43,772 nucleotides of DNA from Chromera velia (Eukaryota > Sar > Chromeraceae): contig JAHBMJ010005836.1 in the NCBI GenBank assembly GCA_018398765.1, positions 20,202 through 63,973 on the forward strand, written 5' to 3'. Of the stretch, positions 10,001 through 20,775 are shown piece after piece. Every line of letters starts with the position of its first letter. Position 1 is the first letter of the stretch. The notes under the pieces were generated by a model. It was not told where the DNA came from, did no database searches, and worked only from the letters and a program-made list of their open reading frames with translations. The position numbers were made by a program, and so were the translations under genes.

Positions 10001-13000
10001 CACAAAGAGAGAAGGTTTTCTGTCTACTTCCCACCACTGGGAACTCCTCAGCATCAGCCCCGGTGAGTCGCGTTGCGTACTTCCCGTTCTACTGCCGTGG
10101 CAGATTAAGAGGGCTTAACGTGTTCGGACCGCCTTGAACCCGACCAGAGGTATAAGCGTCAACTTTTTTTTTTTAAACCCTCCCCGCCTTTCGGACTGTG
10201 CTTCTGGACTTCCTTTGTTTCCCCGCCCAATGTGAGCCAGTCGGTTCTCAAGCCGCTGTATGCCGCTTTCCATTTTCACTCTCAATGTGTTGACGTGTAT
10301 AAGCGAAAACTTATATGTCTGTCTCTCGTGACTTTGCTTCTGCACATGCAGATTGATCCAGCAATTCAGGGAGCGCATCTTCACTCCTCTCGTGAATTCG
10401 ATCAGCAAGCGGACGGCAGCGGAGAGGGCGACCGAGAGGGCAGGGACACTCCGGCAAAAGGTCTTCGACGACGACATCGAACCTCTGTTGCTCGACAGCA
10501 GCAGCATCACCCTGAGAATGGTACGCTTTCAGGCTGATCTTCTTTTCTTCTGCCGTTCGTCTTTCAAAACGGCAAAAAGGGGATTGACTGACTCTTTGTT
10601 TGTTCTTGCAGGTCCGCTGGCGGCAGGGCGTGGGATCTTCCAGGGGAAGGAAGAGGAGTGGAGAGGCATCTGCCCACGAATCCGTTCTCTCTTCTCTTGA
10701 TGAAGCGGTGAGAGCGAATGATTGATTTTATCTCTGCAGAGAGGGTGCATGCCATTGGGAGAATGGAGGGTGAAGAGAGAGAATCAAATTGTTGCCACTG
10801 ACTTTCCTGGTGTTGCTGGTACAAAAGTTCGCGTGAAAGGATGGCTTGCTGCTGAGCAGGTTCGTCTATCAGTGAACAGAAGAAAGGGAAAGGGAGGCAG
10901 GGAAGGTACGAGTCCGTCATAGAGGTTTTGGGCGTCCGTCTGTGTCTACAACCATGCATACTCGTTGAAGCAAGGTGCGAGCTTTTGTGTTGGTGGATGA
11001 AAAACTGTGACACTCATCCATTCATTGTCCGGTTCGATGCGCAGGCACGGACCCTGGATGTGTCTTTCGAGTTCGTCTTTCTTCTGGCGGTCATCTGCAA
11101 GTACGTGTTTTGGGGCGTTGCTGACGGAAATTCAGAAAGATGGGCACGCCCATCGGGAAGTCGAAAAAAAAAATCGCTCTTTGTCATTCACTCCTCCAAG
11201 TGATCGGCATCTACGCATGTCTACAACAATCTCTCTGTCGATCTTATGCTCTTTGTCCTTGCAAATTCCTCAATTTCTGTCACTCAGAGTGGTTTTCTTC
11301 TTGTCGCTTTCACTGTCACTCCTTTCCCTGACGGCCTCATGCAGAGAGAGAATCTAGCAAGGGCTCCCTGGAAAAGAATTCTGTATGCGAATGAATATCT
11401 GCATGAGAATGAATGCATTCCCTGACGGCCTCATGCAGAGAGAGAATCGAGGAAGACGAGACTTTACCCAGTCGCATCAGGCAGTGCGAGTGGTCGATTG
11501 AGCACAGGGAGCTTGCAGTAGCCCTCCTCAGGGGCAGCCAGCGCAAGGAAGGGGAAGGGCTTGTGGACATGGTCGTGAAGGGCTGGAGGACTGTGACCAA
11601 AGCCTTTGCAAGTCTGCGATCTCGGCAGCGGCTCGAAGATTATGAAGTACACGGAGAAGATGAGAATGCTGAAGGAGACCAGAAGAAAGCGAAGAGGAAG
11701 AACTCTCGGAGACGCACGAAGAATAAATCCTCGGTATGTAGCGGGGGGGGAAGAGGAGCAGGACAGCATACCAAATGGGGGGGTGAAAGAGCGGGAGATC
11801 CTTGTCAGTGGAATGCATTCAAAGCAGCATGGATTTTATCGGTGGAATTTTCCGTATCCAAAGTTCTTTTTTCTTGAGTCAACCAGCCCCGCAAAAAAAA
11901 TTGGTCTCTGTTGCCTCTTTGACTTCTTTCTGTGTGTGCGCGCATGCGTGTCTGAGGGTGCATGTACATTTATGGTGGGCAAGTTGCAGAAGTATCAAGC
12001 CTACTTTCTTTCAATGCGGATGCCTGCAGCGTTCTGTGATCCCTCAAAAGCACGGCAATCTTTCTCTTCAGTGGGGGGACAACAGCGGACACGTCAAAGA
12101 CCTTCGAAGCAAACAGGAAGGAGAAGAGGAAGATGCACTCCAAGTCGACGAGCCGGTGGAAGTGGAGGCCATGGACGAGGAGGAAAGTCTGGCAATGCCT
12201 CGGGGGGACGACGCGTCGAGGTCCTTCGGATCCCCTCGGGATTCGTTGAGAGATCTGGAGGAAGGCACCCCCATGAGGTCATCAGAAGTATCACAGAGGA
12301 TTTTGGAGAGACCCGGTCAGGAAGCAGCAGTCCGAGTAGAGATTCAGACTGAGGGGGACCTCAGAGGAAGAGGAGGAGGAGGAGGAGGCACGACTGCTGG
12401 ACAGTTTCTCTTTCTCCACGAAGAGAATTCGTTGCAGGCCCCCCCTCCGCGGTTCTCTTCCTCGACGCGTGTCGGACCCCGAGTCCCTTCTCGACCTGCC
12501 TCAGCGGGTCCAACGCCTCATTCTAGCCAGCCGCCAGAGGAAACGCCGACTCGCTTTGGTCCCTTTGTCCCATCGCGTCCCGCAGATGAGCCCCTCAAGA
12601 ATTCATATGCGCCAAGCGCGTTCGGTCCATCTGTGCGCTCACAGAGCCGTTCTTTCCCCTCTAGAGCTGCCGGGGATGTGGATGGTTCTGTTCGCGATAG
12701 ATCGAGTCTCGACAGATTCCCGTCCAGTTTCCACACAGACGTGACAACAGACAGAGCGACCGTGCGTGAGACACCCTGTGCTTCGCCTTCGACTCGTTTC
12801 GGCCCCCTGCTGAACTGCCCAAGGCTGTCGCGCCATTCAGAGCAGGGACCATCGGCAGGTGAAGGGGACGGTCCCGGCACAGGGGCTGTGTCGAAGCTGT
12901 GTTTGCAGACAGATGAACTAGAAGAGAGAAGAGAATCTGACCGGGATTTCGTTGCCGCAATTAATATCACAGATACCAACGAAGGGGCACAACACGAAGA

Positions 13001-14978
13001 GCTAGGCGAGATTGCAGTAGAAGTTTCTGATAATGTAACGATCAAGAGTGAAGAAAGCCAAGTGGAAGGGCATTCAGAAAGTGGTGGGTCGGGGTCTGGG
13101 GAGGGGGGGGTCTTGATGGCGCTCGACTCAAGGGAGGAGTCAAACCATGTTGCTTGCGACAGTCACTCCCAGAGTGAGGAAGATGTGATCGGGGTTGTGC
13201 CGTCCATAGGCGAAGAAGACGAGGAGGAGGAGAGCAGAAACAAGCGAAGAGCTTCTGCAAATGGTCTTCTTGTGAGTCCTGCCCTCATGCCCTTTGCTTT
13301 CCCACGACCAGAGGGCATGGGTCTCGAGTCAGAGGACAACATCTCTCAGACTATCGTGCTGGCTTCCTACGGATTGGGTCGCCGACAAAGAGCGGTCAGT
13401 CGTCTCCGTGCCTCATGCTTGAAACGGTACTCGACTGCCATGTGTCACTCACACTGACGTGAGTTCTTTAAATCTGGTCTTTATTCTCTCCTCTTCTGCT
13501 TTTTCCTGCCTTCCCGATTGCAGAATGGAAGTCCTCCCCGCCTGAGACACAGGGATCCCGACGAGATTCCCCGGTCAATCTCTGGTTCAGAGTTGGATGA
13601 TCTGGGAGAGGGGGGTGAGTCGGAGATTGAGCATGACGATGCGCGTCGCGTGTGCTTCCCTTCGCATGGATCCGGGAAGGGCACACGTGCAGAAGAGCGA
13701 AGTGAGAAAACAGAAAGACAGCTGCAGGGCATTCCTCCGCAAGAAGAAGAAGAGTCGGAAGCGACAGAGGTAAAGATTTCGGAATTTAATGATCCTCTGG
13801 AGGGACGACTCGAGGGACTAGAGTTGCGGAGGGCTCTTCTCTGCTGTGCAGTTTGTATGCGGGACTGTTTCACTCAAAAACTCCAAACAAAACTTTCAGC
13901 AGGGCAGGGTAGGGTGCAGAGAGATACGAAGAGACAGCAGGAACAGGCTGAGGGTTACAGTTCACGGGGAGGGATGGGTAAGGCCGGAGATCGCAAGGAT
14001 AGCATTAATAAGAAGGCCTTTGAGGATCATGGATGGGAAATTCAAGCAGGATTTTTAGAGGGAGAAGCAGAGGGGAAGGATGGACGGATCTCTCTGCTGG
14101 AAATACTTGCGGAGGTCAGCGGGTTCGAGGGGGTGTGAGGGAGGGAGTCTGTGCTTCACTGCTTTGTTCGAATACCGCGCATAGAATTTATGCAAAATTT
14201 TGACATTTTGACTCATGCAGAATTTCTCCATGAGCACATCAGACGTTTGACTTTCGCATGAGGTGTCTTTCACCGTCTGTCTGGATCCACGTGCGAAGAG
14301 GTGACCAATGGCATCGCAACAATTTACACTTGTCAAATGACACTTTCTGTGATTCTTTCTTGAGACCGATTGCTGCAGGTCGGCGCTCCTTTTTCCGAAA
14401 AACGGTCGTCTTTGTTGATCGGGAGGGGCAGGGAGGAAGGTGGAGGTGGGATGACAGCGTTTTGGGATCCTGAAGCTGAGGCCCTCACCCTGGGCAACCT
14501 GCAGGAAGGCGTGAGGCTTGTCAAAACTCTGGAGGCGCCGACGTTGCTTTGGGTAGGTTGGCCGGTCCGAGTTTTTGAGCCAGACCCTGTTTGCTGGCAC
14601 AGAAAATGGATGGACAGCTTTGGACCGGGAAAAAAGGGCTAAATGTAATGAATTTTCAGCGACTCTTTCACTTCTTGGTTGCCCTTGATGTTTGCTTGAC
14701 TGTCTGTTGACGTCGCTCCTTTATTGAGTGTGTCGTGTGGTGCCGTTTCGCTGCTGGTGGTTACGTGTTGTTGCTCTACTCCTCCAGCTTTGACTTTTCT
14801 TCAGAGACAGAATGTCGCCATGCGTATGAAAGAATCAAGCAAAACGGGGATACGCAGGGGCACTCAATCATTTTCTGCGTGTGTCTGCTGCAGCTGTTTG
14901 CCTTCTTCTATGCTTCCTGTCACTCGAGAGCGGGTAACGTCAAAAGTCCCTAGTCTGAAAGAGAGTGGGTGCCTGTAA
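6437..14978 (+). CDS. Multi-pass TRP-like membrane protein with long cytosolic tail, at least 18 exons
   Basis: Exons: 6437-6746, 6931-6981, 7521-7610, 7811-7967, 8216-8418, 8622-8769, 9059-9157, 9370-9497, 9712-9787, 9914-10062, 10352-10520, 10612-10707, 11045-11100, 11439-11733, 12030-13394, 13524-13769, 14379-14552, 14805-14978. Phases agree throughout except between exons 2 and 3, so one small exon near 7000-7500 is missing. About 1,330 aa. A helix at residues 82-100 is followed by some six more spans. Exons 4-8 carry RPSIVCAGDD, YCMGVPLLILML and YREECFYWETILLLR, the pattern of the TRP-like C-terminal module of large protist membrane proteins. Role probably channel-like or sensory, inferred from family resemblance. 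Exon 15 (455 codons) is disordered, with degenerate R-x-GP-x-VPSRPA repeats. The exon 9-10 join (acceptor after GAAAG) is the weakest. Confidence 0.75.
7011..7091. repeat. (TG)n-(GA)n microsatellite
   Basis: A TG run is followed by a GA run, in the intron between exons 2 and 3 of the TRP-like gene. It lies just before the stretch where one coding exon is still unaccounted for. Confidence 0.95.
11324..11448. repeat. 31-bp direct repeat duplicating a splice acceptor
   Basis: The 31 bp at 11324-11354 recur exactly at 11418-11448. Both contain CGGCCTCATGCAG followed by AGAGAGAATC. The second copy is the acceptor of exon 14 of the TRP-like gene. Splicing to the first would read straight into TAG (AGAGAATCTAG). 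Confidence 0.85.
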
Positions 14979-16114
14979 GGTGCCTACCTCTAGGAAGTGA
15001 GTGGAGTGGGCTCCGGCAAGGATGAAGAGGTGCAAGGTCTGTCTCGGGTGAAGAGACACTGAGACGAGAAGCCTAGCAATATTTGTGGCAGCATAGGCCT
15101 GAAGATGAATTGTTTGATTGATTTTCAACCAGAATTCGAAACTTGAGGAGACTGCACGGTTTCTTCCGGACAGAGTTTATTGAGCTGCCTGGTAGAATGT
15201 TTCACAGAAGCGCGTTTGAAGCATGACACCATTTGAGGGGCTAGCAACCTCAGCGTCTCGGATCGCTGGAGGGGACCCTCCACTGGCTGTAAGAAAGTGG
15301 AGAGAGTTTTGATCGTGCGCAGACTACGAAAGCAAGGGCTGGGTATTTTGAGTGGTCTTGCCGATGGAGGGCTTCCGTTCAGCTTTTTGCTCCGCTGGCG
15401 TCAGGGCCCGTGCATGTTGAATTCAGAGTGATCGATTGTCCCCGCCTTGTGCCCGCCTACACGCATGGCCACATTCTGTTCTCAGGAAAGCTTTTGAATG
15501 AAACAAGAGCTGCATTGTTTGCTCTTCCAACTTTGCGTATCAATTTGCCTGTTTACTGCCCTGTTAACTAGAATTTGACTTACAATGCGAACGCAAGTCT
15601 GACATAGATCGTCAACGATTAAAAAGAGTTGAAGTGTATTGACTCGGAGGTTTCACAACTAAAATGGATGTGAGTCTTAACCTACTTGATAATTTACTGT
15701 CAAACTTATACTATACTTGTTTATGCATCTTAGATATTGGATTAAATTAAATTATACCAGAATTAAGTTATGTCAGCTTGAATGAATGAATGAATGAATG
15801 AAGTTGGCTTTGCTAGAGTCGCGCTTAGCCTTATCTCTAGAGTTGAGTGATTGACGATCTCTTAGATGAACATGGGCTGCTGGGAGCACAGCTCCACTCT
15901 AGCTTATAAATAATTTATGATACCATAGATTAAATTTTTGAACTTTAATTACGAACACATGTTTAATTTTTTTTAAAAAAATATATATTTTATATTACTA
16001 GTAAATATATTTATGGAGCTCAACCTCTTTTCAATCTTTTAATATGTATATATTTTTTTAAGTTGATTATAATTTTTTAACCTTTAGGTCTGTCTTTTGA
16101 ACGTATTTGTCTTT
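14979..16114. other. Intergenic, turning AT-rich from about 15590
   Basis: No coding frame is supportable. An AATG microsatellite lies at 15779-15801. From about 15590 to 16110 the base composition drops to strongly AT-rich, with ATATATATTT runs near 15975-16000. This contrasts with the balanced composition around the genes and resembles the AT-rich blocks at 18540-22200, 29340-30400 and 42040-42780. Confidence 0.5.
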
Positions 16115-16530
16115 TGAACTCACCCTAATTATGCACAGGTCAGGCAAATCCTATAAGTACCTATAAGATATGAAGAAGAAAACACAGAGTCCCTGCCGCA
16201 TCCTCGCTGGAGAAACAGATGGACGCCCCGGCCATGTTTTGACTGCAGTACTTCACCGAGGCATGGATTGTACAGTTGTAGCCTTCGTGAAAGAAGGATT
16301 GCCATGGTGGGTTATGATGATGGTGAGAGGGTTACACAAAAATATATACTCCCGTCCATATGCGACGTTCACACCTGGAACATCTTGAAGCAATGTTATA
16401 TATCACACGGGGAGAAAGAAGTAGAAAGAACATGCCAAACACACTACCTCATTTGGCCGGAATGGGGAAACGTAAAACGTATCACTCAGTGGATGGAAAG
16501 GGAAACGTTGAAATCGATCGTGACAGCAAA
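16115..16530. repeat. Dispersed repeat, copy B
   Basis: Homologous to 5457-5865 over its whole length, in the same orientation relative to the downstream gene. Most differences in the core are transitions, and several turn a CpG of copy A into TpG or CpA. The open frame of copy A is broken here: matching segments lie in the frames starting 16170 and 16268. Like copy A, it stops at a GC-rich island upstream of a gene. Confidence 0.75.
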
Positions 16531-16532
16531 CG

Positions 16533-16647
16533 TATGCATGCGCCTCGCGCGGCCGCGCATGCACATGAGCTTGCATGGGCCGGAGGTTAATTTAGCTGCA
16601 TGCGCGCGCCGCCATATGCATGGCGTCGCCTATATAGCTCTCGCGGG
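16533..16647. promoter_or_regulatory. GC-rich GCATGC island, candidate promoter
   Basis: The island has dense GCGC/GCATGC motifs (TGCATGCGCCTCGCGCGG, GCATGCGCGCGCC) and a TATATAG box at 16631-16637. It ends about 360 bp before the ankyrin ATG. It has the same composition and placement as the islands at 5866, 27053 and 36419. Function is inferred from that recurrence. Confidence 0.4.
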
Positions 16648-17008
16648 ATGATGATGGTGCTAAGATGCATGGTGATGGTGGCAAGATGGTGGCAGATGGT
16701 GACAGCACATCATTCAACACCATTCGACATCGATCATTCGACAAGACTGACAGCTTTGAATTGTGCCAGCCTGTGCCTTGCTTTGAATTCCCTTCGTAGA
16801 TGAGGTCATTCTGCGTGCAATTCTGGGGACATATGCTGTTGTTGAAACTGCGCTGATTTTTTGACTCCGAAAAGTTTCGTCTCTACTAAGTCTTCTCAGT
16901 TTCTTCGATTACAGTCTCTTCATATCACCCCTCTCTCTTCGTTCGATCAGTGACAAATCTCTCTCAAATTGTCATCTATTTATTCTTCTCGGAGTTTCGA
17001 TTTTGAAA

Positions 17009-18523
17009 ATGGCAGAGACGGCTGTCGACCCTCCCCCGACCACCGAAGCCTACGTGGAGCGCCTGAGAGCTTGGCACGCTTCCATCGTGGCTGATCTCGA
17101 CTCCCGGCTCCGTTATCAGGTCGAGATTGTTGAAAAAAATTTGGTGTCAAAGGAGGCAGGGGATAGCGGAGCAGCTGCGGCTGCGGCTTTGGAAGTCTCT
17201 CGCGTGCGTTCTGAGGATGTCGCTGTTCTTGATGAGTTGGAGGAGACGGGCAGAGAGTTCACTAGGGAGCTCTCAAAAAAAGTCAGGGGCCAGCTGGGGG
17301 AGGTGGTGAGCAGACACGCCAAGATAGACGTAGGCCTGCTCAACGAGATGGGCATAGGCGAAGTGATCCGTTCCTTTCGATCCGTGTCCCCAGAGACAAC
17401 TCAGCAAGCGCTCTCTGATTTCATTAGTGGCGCCAGCAACGGAGACGATTTCCGTCTGTGCCTGAAGGCTGGCGCAGACGTGAACGGACTTGTTGAGGGT
17501 CAGACGTCACTGATTAGATCTGTGTGTGCGAACCACATGGAAGCTTTTCAGATGATATTGGAGGATGGGGCAGATTTAGAGGCGAAAGCGGGGAAGATGG
17601 TGGGGAATGAGCGTAATGATGAAAGTGATGACAAGAGTGATGATGTCATTGAGAGTGATGTGATTGCCGGTGACACTGCTCTGACTGCTGCCAGTCGTCT
17701 GCGTCGTTGGGCAATGGTTCGGTCCCTGGTTGCAGAGGGGGCAAACGCGGATGCTTTGGGGGGAGATGGAAATAAGGCCTTGCAGATTGCTTGTGAGGCT
17801 GCAGAGAAAGAGCTCGACACTGAAGCTGACCTCCCTGACAGCCTTTGCAGACTGCACTATGACCCTCAGAACGGTGACCCTGCAGTCCGCTCTGCCGTAA
17901 GTGCAGCCTTGAAAGACCTCCTCGAAAAGACTTCCGGTGTCGCTGACCTGAAAGTCAGCGCTAGACGTTACTTTAGTAGGGAGTCCCTCGTTCACTTTTT
18001 TGCCTGGCACGAGTTTCAAGAGTTGCTGTTGCTCTCCCTGTCTCGGGGGGTAGACGTTGATGCAACCGACAGAGCTGATTGGACAGCTCTCATGGCCGTT
18101 GCAGCGAGAGCTCGGCCCGAGTTCGTGAAGATTCTGGTAGAGAACGGTGCCGATGTCACCAAGGCGGTTAACGAAAGTCCAACTAACACAGCTCTCCATA
18201 TTGCAGTATCAGAACTGGAGCGTGGCAAGGTCCCCCACACAAGAGAAGAGAGCTTCATTTCTTCTGTGCGCACAGTGGTAGAGATTCTTCTCGACCGCGG
18301 TGCCGATGTGAATACCCAAAATAACTTCGATGAAACCGCACTCCACAGCGCTGTACAGTCTGTACTGTGGGGTGTGACAGAGATTGTGCGTTTCCTCGTG
18401 GAGAGAGGTGCCAACTTGCAAGTGCAGGATGATGAAGGTAACACCCCACACGACCTTGCTGTAATGCTCTCAAGGTCCCCGGAGCTCTGCACGCTTCTGG
18501 CGCCACCGACCGCTGCAGAATGA
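17009..18523 (+). CDS. Intronless ankyrin-repeat protein, 504 aa
   Basis: Ankyrin repeats are protein-protein interaction modules; no catalytic domain is visible. The ATG at 17009 is the first in the frame, in the context AAAATGG. Residues 1-145 form a charged, probably helical N-terminal segment with an alanine run at 55-60. Ankyrin-type units follow at about 145-192, 220-250, 335-385, 390-440 and 440-490, with signatures such as CLKAGADVN, KILVENGADV, EILLDRGADVN and RFLVERGANL. An acidic insert (DESDDKSDDVIESD) interrupts the array near 204-217. No signal peptide or membrane span is seen, so a soluble intracellular protein is likely. The gene has no intron although its neighbours have 5-17, which could mean a retrocopy. 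No poly-A tract or flanking direct repeat was seen to support that. Confidence 0.9.
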   Translation: MAETAVDPPPTTEAYVERLRAWHASIVADLDSRLRYQVEIVEKNLVSKEAGDSGAAAAAALEVSRVRSEDVAVLDELEETGREFTRELSKKVRGQLGEVVSRHAKIDVGLLNEMGIGEVIRSFRSVSPETTQQALSDFISGASNGDDFRLCLKAGADVNGLVEGQTSLIRSVCANHMEAFQMILEDGADLEAKAGKMVGNERNDESDDKSDDVIESDVIAGDTALTAASRLRRWAMVRSLVAEGANADALGGDGNKALQIACEAAEKELDTEADLPDSLCRLHYDPQNGDPAVRSAVSAALKDLLEKTSGVADLKVSARRYFSRESLVHFFAWHEFQELLLLSLSRGVDVDATDRADWTALMAVAARARPEFVKILVENGADVTKAVNESPTNTALHIAVSELERGKVPHTREESFISSVRTVVEILLDRGADVNTQNNFDETALHSAVQSVLWGVTEIVRFLVERGANLQVQDDEGNTPHDLAVMLSRSPELCTLLAPPTAAE

Positions 18524-18904
18524 TGACACCTAGGATGAGAGTTGCTAAAACTTGATTTAACAGTGACCAAACATCCAATGGCATTAACATGCATGATGCA
18601 TATGCGTGAACTCCAATTAATTATGGGTTCTATTAATATATATTTAATCCGTTCTAAACTGTAATTTCACTTGTGAAGAAATTAAAATGCCTTAAAAATG
18701 GCAGTTTTATACAACAAGACCTTGAACAGCTCTTTTACAGCTCTGTGTAAATGATTGTAAATGGCTACTAAATGTATAACGAAAACCCCCATCATCACTT
18801 TTTAAATATGATTTCAGGTATGATTTTTAAAGTAAGCCAAATAATTCATTTAGTAATTCAAACGACTCGGCAGGTTTAACTTTTTTTCTTAAATCCTCTG
18901 TAAA

Positions 18905-20767
18905 TAGGGATAGCTATCATATCGATATCGTATCGTATCGTATCGGTATCGAAGTATCGACTATCGGTTCTTTCTCGAGCGGCCGAGTATCGGTTAGTAT
19001 CGGCCTGCTTAGAGCTTGTAAAGGACTAGCTGGGCTACTATATGGTAAGGCGCGCGCCGGGCCGGGCCTCGGTGCTCGAAGACCGGGCGCGGCCAGGCCC
19101 AGTAATGCGTATACCGTCCCCAACCGGCTCCATGCATGGATAAATGCGGAACCAGCTCACTGAATTCAGCCTCAGCGGCCAGAACAGCCCGACTTGGCTT
19201 CAAGACAAGGCTGCATGTACACTGCATCCGATCTAATAGAGCTTCATTATTTCCGTTTTCTGAACAAAACCTCTTCTAGACAATCAAAGCATCATAATAG
19301 CTAGAAGGGGAAAAAACAAGGTAAAGTGTGGACATATTATAAACGTCCGGTGGATAGAAATTTCATCTCCTCAGCATACAGAGTTGCTTGACCCGTTGTT
19401 GCCCTGTTGGAGTTGGCTCACTGGCCAACGTCCAAACAGCTGAAGGACAGTAGTCTAAGAATCGTCTTTCCACAGTGTTGTCTCTTCTTTTTGTGCCGTC
19501 TTGGAGCTTCAGGAGTGACCGGAACGACCAGGATGTCAACATGGGCGAACTAAGATTCGGAAAGGTCAGTCATAAGTGAGGTCACTATCATTTGGTGACA
19601 TCTATACTCTGCCATTGAAGCTTGCCACTTTACCATTGATGTTCACGGATGTTCAACCACTGAAGATACCTTTGATAACCTTATCTTTTACAAAAGCTTG
19701 CCACTTGGCGGCTCACTGCTCGTTTTACGACGTTGACCTAGCTTCCAGCAACGGTTCGGTCTTTACACCCTATAAATTAGAAAACACACACCAGGACCGT
19801 CTATCTGTTTCCCTGTGGGAACTTTTATAGTCCAACGTGTTTGTCTTGGTCTCCTAATACTGCAGAAGGAACTCCTAATACCATAAGCAGTGCTGTTTTC
19901 ATTTTTCCGAAACTGGATTTGTCTAGGGATTTGCCCTCCCTGGAATGACCGGTGAGTTTGTCACTTATGCCCGCTCCGCAGAGGAAAGAGAGGGCTTCCC
20001 CAAAGTCTAAAAAGCTAAAGAGTGTCTCACTATGGATGTATTCCACCAAATTGTTGCAGCTTTGAAGTTTCAGCTGGCCGTTTTGCGTATTGGTTGATTT
20101 TCACGGAGATGCACACACATACAGATAAGCATACAGACCGTTGCACACTATCAGACCTTTGACCTCAATTTTCTCTTCACTCTGCTCGCTGAGTATCAAC
20201 CACCACGTCGCTTAAGAGAGTCCAACCTAAGCTGTCTACTGCGTAGCTTGTTTTTTCTTTCTTCTTTGTGCTGCAAATCTACATGGTTCCTTCGTGAGTG
20301 CAGAATAACATGTGGATATCTGCGTTTTGCTCTAAATTTTATATGCATTCACTTGCATTTGGGTGATTTTAGTACACACACCAGAATAAAATCGAGTCTA
20401 ACAGTTTGCGTCTGGCATGAGATTTCTAGGAACGATGTGTTGATGAAGTCATTGTCAATCTTATGATATGTTAACTCTTTTTAAGGGGGGGGTTAGGGGG
20501 GTAAAGCCCCCCTTATAGTTTGGCCTTCTAAACGTTTCGGAGCCCATTTTCTAAGTAAAGTTGACTTTTTAAAAACGTGAGATTTTTGCAAAAAGTTTAC
20601 AATTTTACAAATGATACCGTTTGCACTAGGTTTTAGCCTTGTACGCTAAAAATTTTATATCAGTATCAAAATTATCGACGATACCCCCTTTTTTGGGAAC
20701 CTTAAATTCCGATATGATACCGATACGATACCGATTCAATACTGATACGATACGATAGCTATCCCTG
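18905..20767. mobile_element. hAT-like non-autonomous DNA transposon with 8-bp TSD
   Basis: The left end reads TAGGGATAGCTATC and the right end GATAGCTATCCCTG, so 13 of the terminal 14 bases are inverted repeats. The subterminal regions are full of (G)TATC/GATAC pentamers in opposite orientation. The flanks are TCTGTAAA (18897-18904) and TCTGCAAA (20768-20775), an 8-bp target-site duplication with one mismatch. An 8-bp duplication and AGGG-type ends fit the hAT superfamily. The 1,863-bp interior has no transposase frame, so it is a deletion derivative or MITE-like. A GC-rich island lies at 19048-19100, and a G-run/C-run stem near 20485-20514. Confidence 0.75.
19048..19100. promoter_or_regulatory. 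GC-rich island inside the hAT-like element
   Basis: A GC block (GGCGCGCGCCGGGCCGGGCC) with TATATGG just before it and CATGCATGG about 30 bp after it stands in otherwise AT-rich DNA. It resembles the islands upstream of genes in this window, but no gene follows it. It could be the relic of a transposon promoter. Confidence 0.25.
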
Positions 20768-20775
20768 TCTGCAAA

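Noticed and set aside
10739..10860. Possible extra exon (RGCMPLGEWRVKRE...) in the TRP-like gene
   Set aside because: It has an acceptor, but its donor is weak (GTTCGT). Skipping it joins LSSLDEA directly to ARTLDVSFEF in phase, which reads better.
11324..11448. CRISPR-like spaced repeat
   Set aside because: There are only two copies, and they are explained by duplication of a splice acceptor in a eukaryotic gene.
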